A stretch of 6,102 bases of DNA from an uncultured Clostridium sp. (lineage in GTDB: Bacteria > Bacillota > Clostridia > Peptostreptococcales > Peptostreptococcaceae), in NCBI GenBank assembly GCA_900550335.1, contig URRU01000108.1, positions 1-6,102 of the forward strand, written 5' to 3'. The position numbers were made by a program, and so were the translations under genes. Shown piece after piece: positions 4,856 through 6,102 of this stretch (position 1 is its first letter; every line of letters begins with the position of its first letter). The notes under the pieces were generated by a model. It was not told the origin of the DNA, searched no databases, and was given only the letters and a program-made list of their open reading frames with translations.

Positions 4856-4874
4856 TTAAATATCGATAATTATC
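4833..4874. promoter_or_regulatory. Repeated AATATCGATA operator candidate in the cobW-type promoter
   Basis: The 10-mer AATATCGATA occurs at 4833-4842, in the promoter spacer, and at 4859-4868, at the expected start site, 26 bp apart. The first lies in the palindrome ATATCGATAT (4834-4843). The second runs into a second palindrome, GATAATTATC (4865-4874), which resembles a shortened Fur-type GATAAT box. Binding here would block RNA polymerase. The repressor is unknown; a metal sensor would suit the gene. Confidence 0.5.
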
Positions 4875-4892
4875 AATGTATGAGGTGAGATT

Positions 4893-5822
4893 ATGAAAAC
4901 TAAGTTATATTTACTTACAGGATTTTTGGGTTCAGGAAAAACAACTCTTCTTCTTGAAATGCTGAAGAGATTAGATAATAAAAAAATTGGCGTTATACAG
5001 AATGAAATTGGAAAGATAAGTATAGACGGAGAAATTTTAAGAAATGACGATATACAGATGGTGGAATTAAATAGAGGCTCTATATTCTGCTCTTGTCTTA
5101 AGTTAAACTTTGTTCAGGCACTTGCAGATATGGCAGAAAAAGATTTTGAGTATCTATTTGTTGAGAGTTCAGGGATAGGAGATCCGTCTAATTTAGACGA
5201 GATACTAAAGGCTGTTACAGTTATAGTTGGAGATAAGTACGAGTTTAAGGGAGCTATTTGTTTAGCAGATGCAATAAACTTTGAAAATCAGCTAGAAGAA
5301 GATGAGGCAGTTGAAAGACAGATAAAACACTGCAATATGGCTATAATAACAAAGAGCGATGTTACAGGAGATGAAGGATTTGAAAAAGTACTTAATAAGA
5401 TAAAAGAGATAAATCCTATCTGTAGAGTAGAAAAAAGCGTAAACGGTGTAATGGACTATTCATTCTTAGATGAGGATTTAGTTCAGTACAAATGGGCAGA
5501 GTCTGAGGAATCAACAAACTCTGTAGAAACTAAACCAAAGACACTATTTTTAAACTTTGAAGGTGAAGTAGAGCAGGAAAAATTAACTGCATTCCTTGAA
5601 GATATGACAGACGATGTTTATAGGATGAAGGGATTTTTCAATATTAAAGGAGAAGGTTGGAATCAGGTAGATGTTGTAGGTAAAAAGATAGATTATAAAC
5701 CTTGCAACGATAAAGGAAATTCGCAGCTTGTGTTTATTTCTAAAAAAGGACCAGCTATAATCAAGAAGATATTCTCTAGTTGGGAAGAGAGAGTTGGATT
5801 AGAGATGAAATTAAAAAACTAA
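4893..5822 (+). CDS. COG0523 / CobW-P47K family GTPase, putative metallochaperone
   Basis: The 309-aa G3E-family GTPase is probably cytoplasmic. Motifs in order: Walker A GFLGSGKTT (10-18), NEIG (37-40), Walker B-type FVESSGIGDP (89-98), TKSD base-recognition motif (153-156), and a CobW C-terminal domain (about 214-300). Family members use GTP to insert or deliver metals (Zn, Co, Ni or others). Most carry a GCxCC metal motif near residue 62. Here that site reads Gly62-Ser-Ile-Phe-Cys66-Ser-Cys68, so two of the three usual cysteines are replaced and a new one follows. This suggests a divergent subgroup, with altered metal binding or a role in corrinoid or other cofactor protein maturation. The metal cannot be told. 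The ATG has GAGGTGA at 4882-4888, four bases upstream. It is monocistronic, with its own promoter, operator candidate and terminator, and is divergent from the LytTR operon. Confidence 0.88.
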   Translation: MKTKLYLLTGFLGSGKTTLLLEMLKRLDNKKIGVIQNEIGKISIDGEILRNDDIQMVELNRGSIFCSCLKLNFVQALADMAEKDFEYLFVESSGIGDPSNLDEILKAVTVIVGDKYEFKGAICLADAINFENQLEEDEAVERQIKHCNMAIITKSDVTGDEGFEKVLNKIKEINPICRVEKSVNGVMDYSFLDEDLVQYKWAESEESTNSVETKPKTLFLNFEGEVEQEKLTAFLEDMTDDVYRMKGFFNIKGEGWNQVDVVGKKIDYKPCNDKGNSQLVFISKKGPAIIKKIFSSWEERVGLEMKLKN

Positions 5823-5834
5823 AAATAGGAATAC

Positions 5835-5876
5835 AAAAATGGCTACTGTGTATATTTATGCAGTAGCCATTTTTTA
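5835..5876 (+). terminator. Strong rho-independent terminator after the cobW-type gene
   Basis: AAAAATGGCTACTG (5835-5848) is perfectly inverted as CAGTAGCCATTTTT (5861-5874) around a 12-base loop and runs into T residues. It starts 12 bases after the stop codon. Confidence 0.93.
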
Positions 5877-5971
5877 TTAAATATTAAAAATAATATTTAC
5901 TTAGATGTCTTTTTATTTTGGGAGTTGTAAAACTAGTGATAACAGTATTTTTTTATATATTTTTAAAGTAT

Positions 5972-5983
5972 TTATAATATAGA
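5972..5983 (+). promoter_or_regulatory. Candidate -10 region for the gene at the right edge
   Basis: TTATAATATAGA contains a perfect TATAAT (5973-5978). The same 12-mer is at the fucO -10 (2169-2180). No good -35 is seen 16-18 bp upstream (T-rich only), so confidence is modest. Confidence 0.4.
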
Positions 5984-6047
5984 TTTAATATTCTCTTATT
6001 GTAGTTTTGTTAATATGAAAAGACGGATAAAAATAGGAGAGATAAAA

Positions 6048-6102
6048 ATGGGAAAAAAGAAAGATAAAACAAAGGAAAGATATAAGAATTTAACACTACT
6101 AC
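6048..6102 (+). CDS. 5' end of an unidentified gene, cut by the window edge
   Basis: An ATG with AGGAGA (6035-6040) seven bases upstream opens a frame that continues to the window end. Only 18 codons are visible, encoding a very basic start (MGKKKDKTKERYKNLTLL). A Lys-rich start turning hydrophobic is seen in small membrane proteins such as AtpZ/AtpI of clostridial ATP synthase operons, but 18 residues cannot establish this. Confidence 0.6.
   Translation, partial: MGKKKDKTKERYKNLTLL

Noticed and set aside
6007..6013. TTGTTAA, a Rex-like half site before the edge gene
   Set aside because: There is no inverted partner within the required distance, so it is likely chance in AT-rich DNA.
1..6102. 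CRISPR arrays, tRNA or rRNA genes, insertion sequences, phage attachment sites
   Set aside because: No regularly spaced repeats, cloverleaf-like GC-rich segments, transposase-like frames or terminal inverted repeats with target duplications were seen.

Overview
The window is AT-rich DNA with purine-rich ribosome binding sites (AGGAGG, GGAGGG, GAGGTGA), heavy AGA/ATA/TTA codon use, and genes typical of strict anaerobes: a polycysteine ferredoxin-like protein, a superoxide-reductase-type protein and a FucO-type alcohol dehydrogenase. This points to a low-GC anaerobic Firmicute of the class Clostridia, perhaps Peptostreptococcaceae. The genus cannot be fixed from this sequence.

Left part (1-2122, all + strand): a 241-aa iron-sulfur protein whose 3' end is followed by a degenerate tandem duplication; an XRE-type regulator fused to desulforedoxin and superoxide-reductase (SOR) domains; and a TetR-type regulator preceded by a 12-bp inverted repeat. 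Middle (2123-3487): fucO (lactaldehyde/1,2-propanediol oxidoreductase), with its own extended -10 promoter overlapped by a Rex-like palindrome and a rho-independent terminator behind it. Right part: a - strand two-gene operon (LytTR regulator, then a four-helix membrane protein) converges on fucO. Its promoter region is shared divergently with a + strand COG0523/CobW-type GTPase gene that has a very good sigma-A promoter, a repeated palindromic operator candidate and a strong terminator. The last 55 bases start another gene that runs off the window.

The genes do not form one obvious pathway. The common thread is redox and metal handling in an anaerobe (Fe-S protein, SOR-like sensor or enzyme, NAD(H)-linked Fe-dependent dehydrogenase, metallochaperone-type GTPase), plus a separate LytTR/membrane-protein regulatory pair. 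The points most worth following up are the regulator-SOR fusion, which lacks one active-site histidine and carries a near-perfect internal ribosome binding site exactly at the domain junction; the paired Rex-like sites before fucO; the repeated AATATCGATA operator in the cobW-type promoter together with the missing canonical CxCC metal motif in that GTPase; and the 22-bp-phased repeats in front of the LytTR gene, whose true start appears to be a TTG at 4660.
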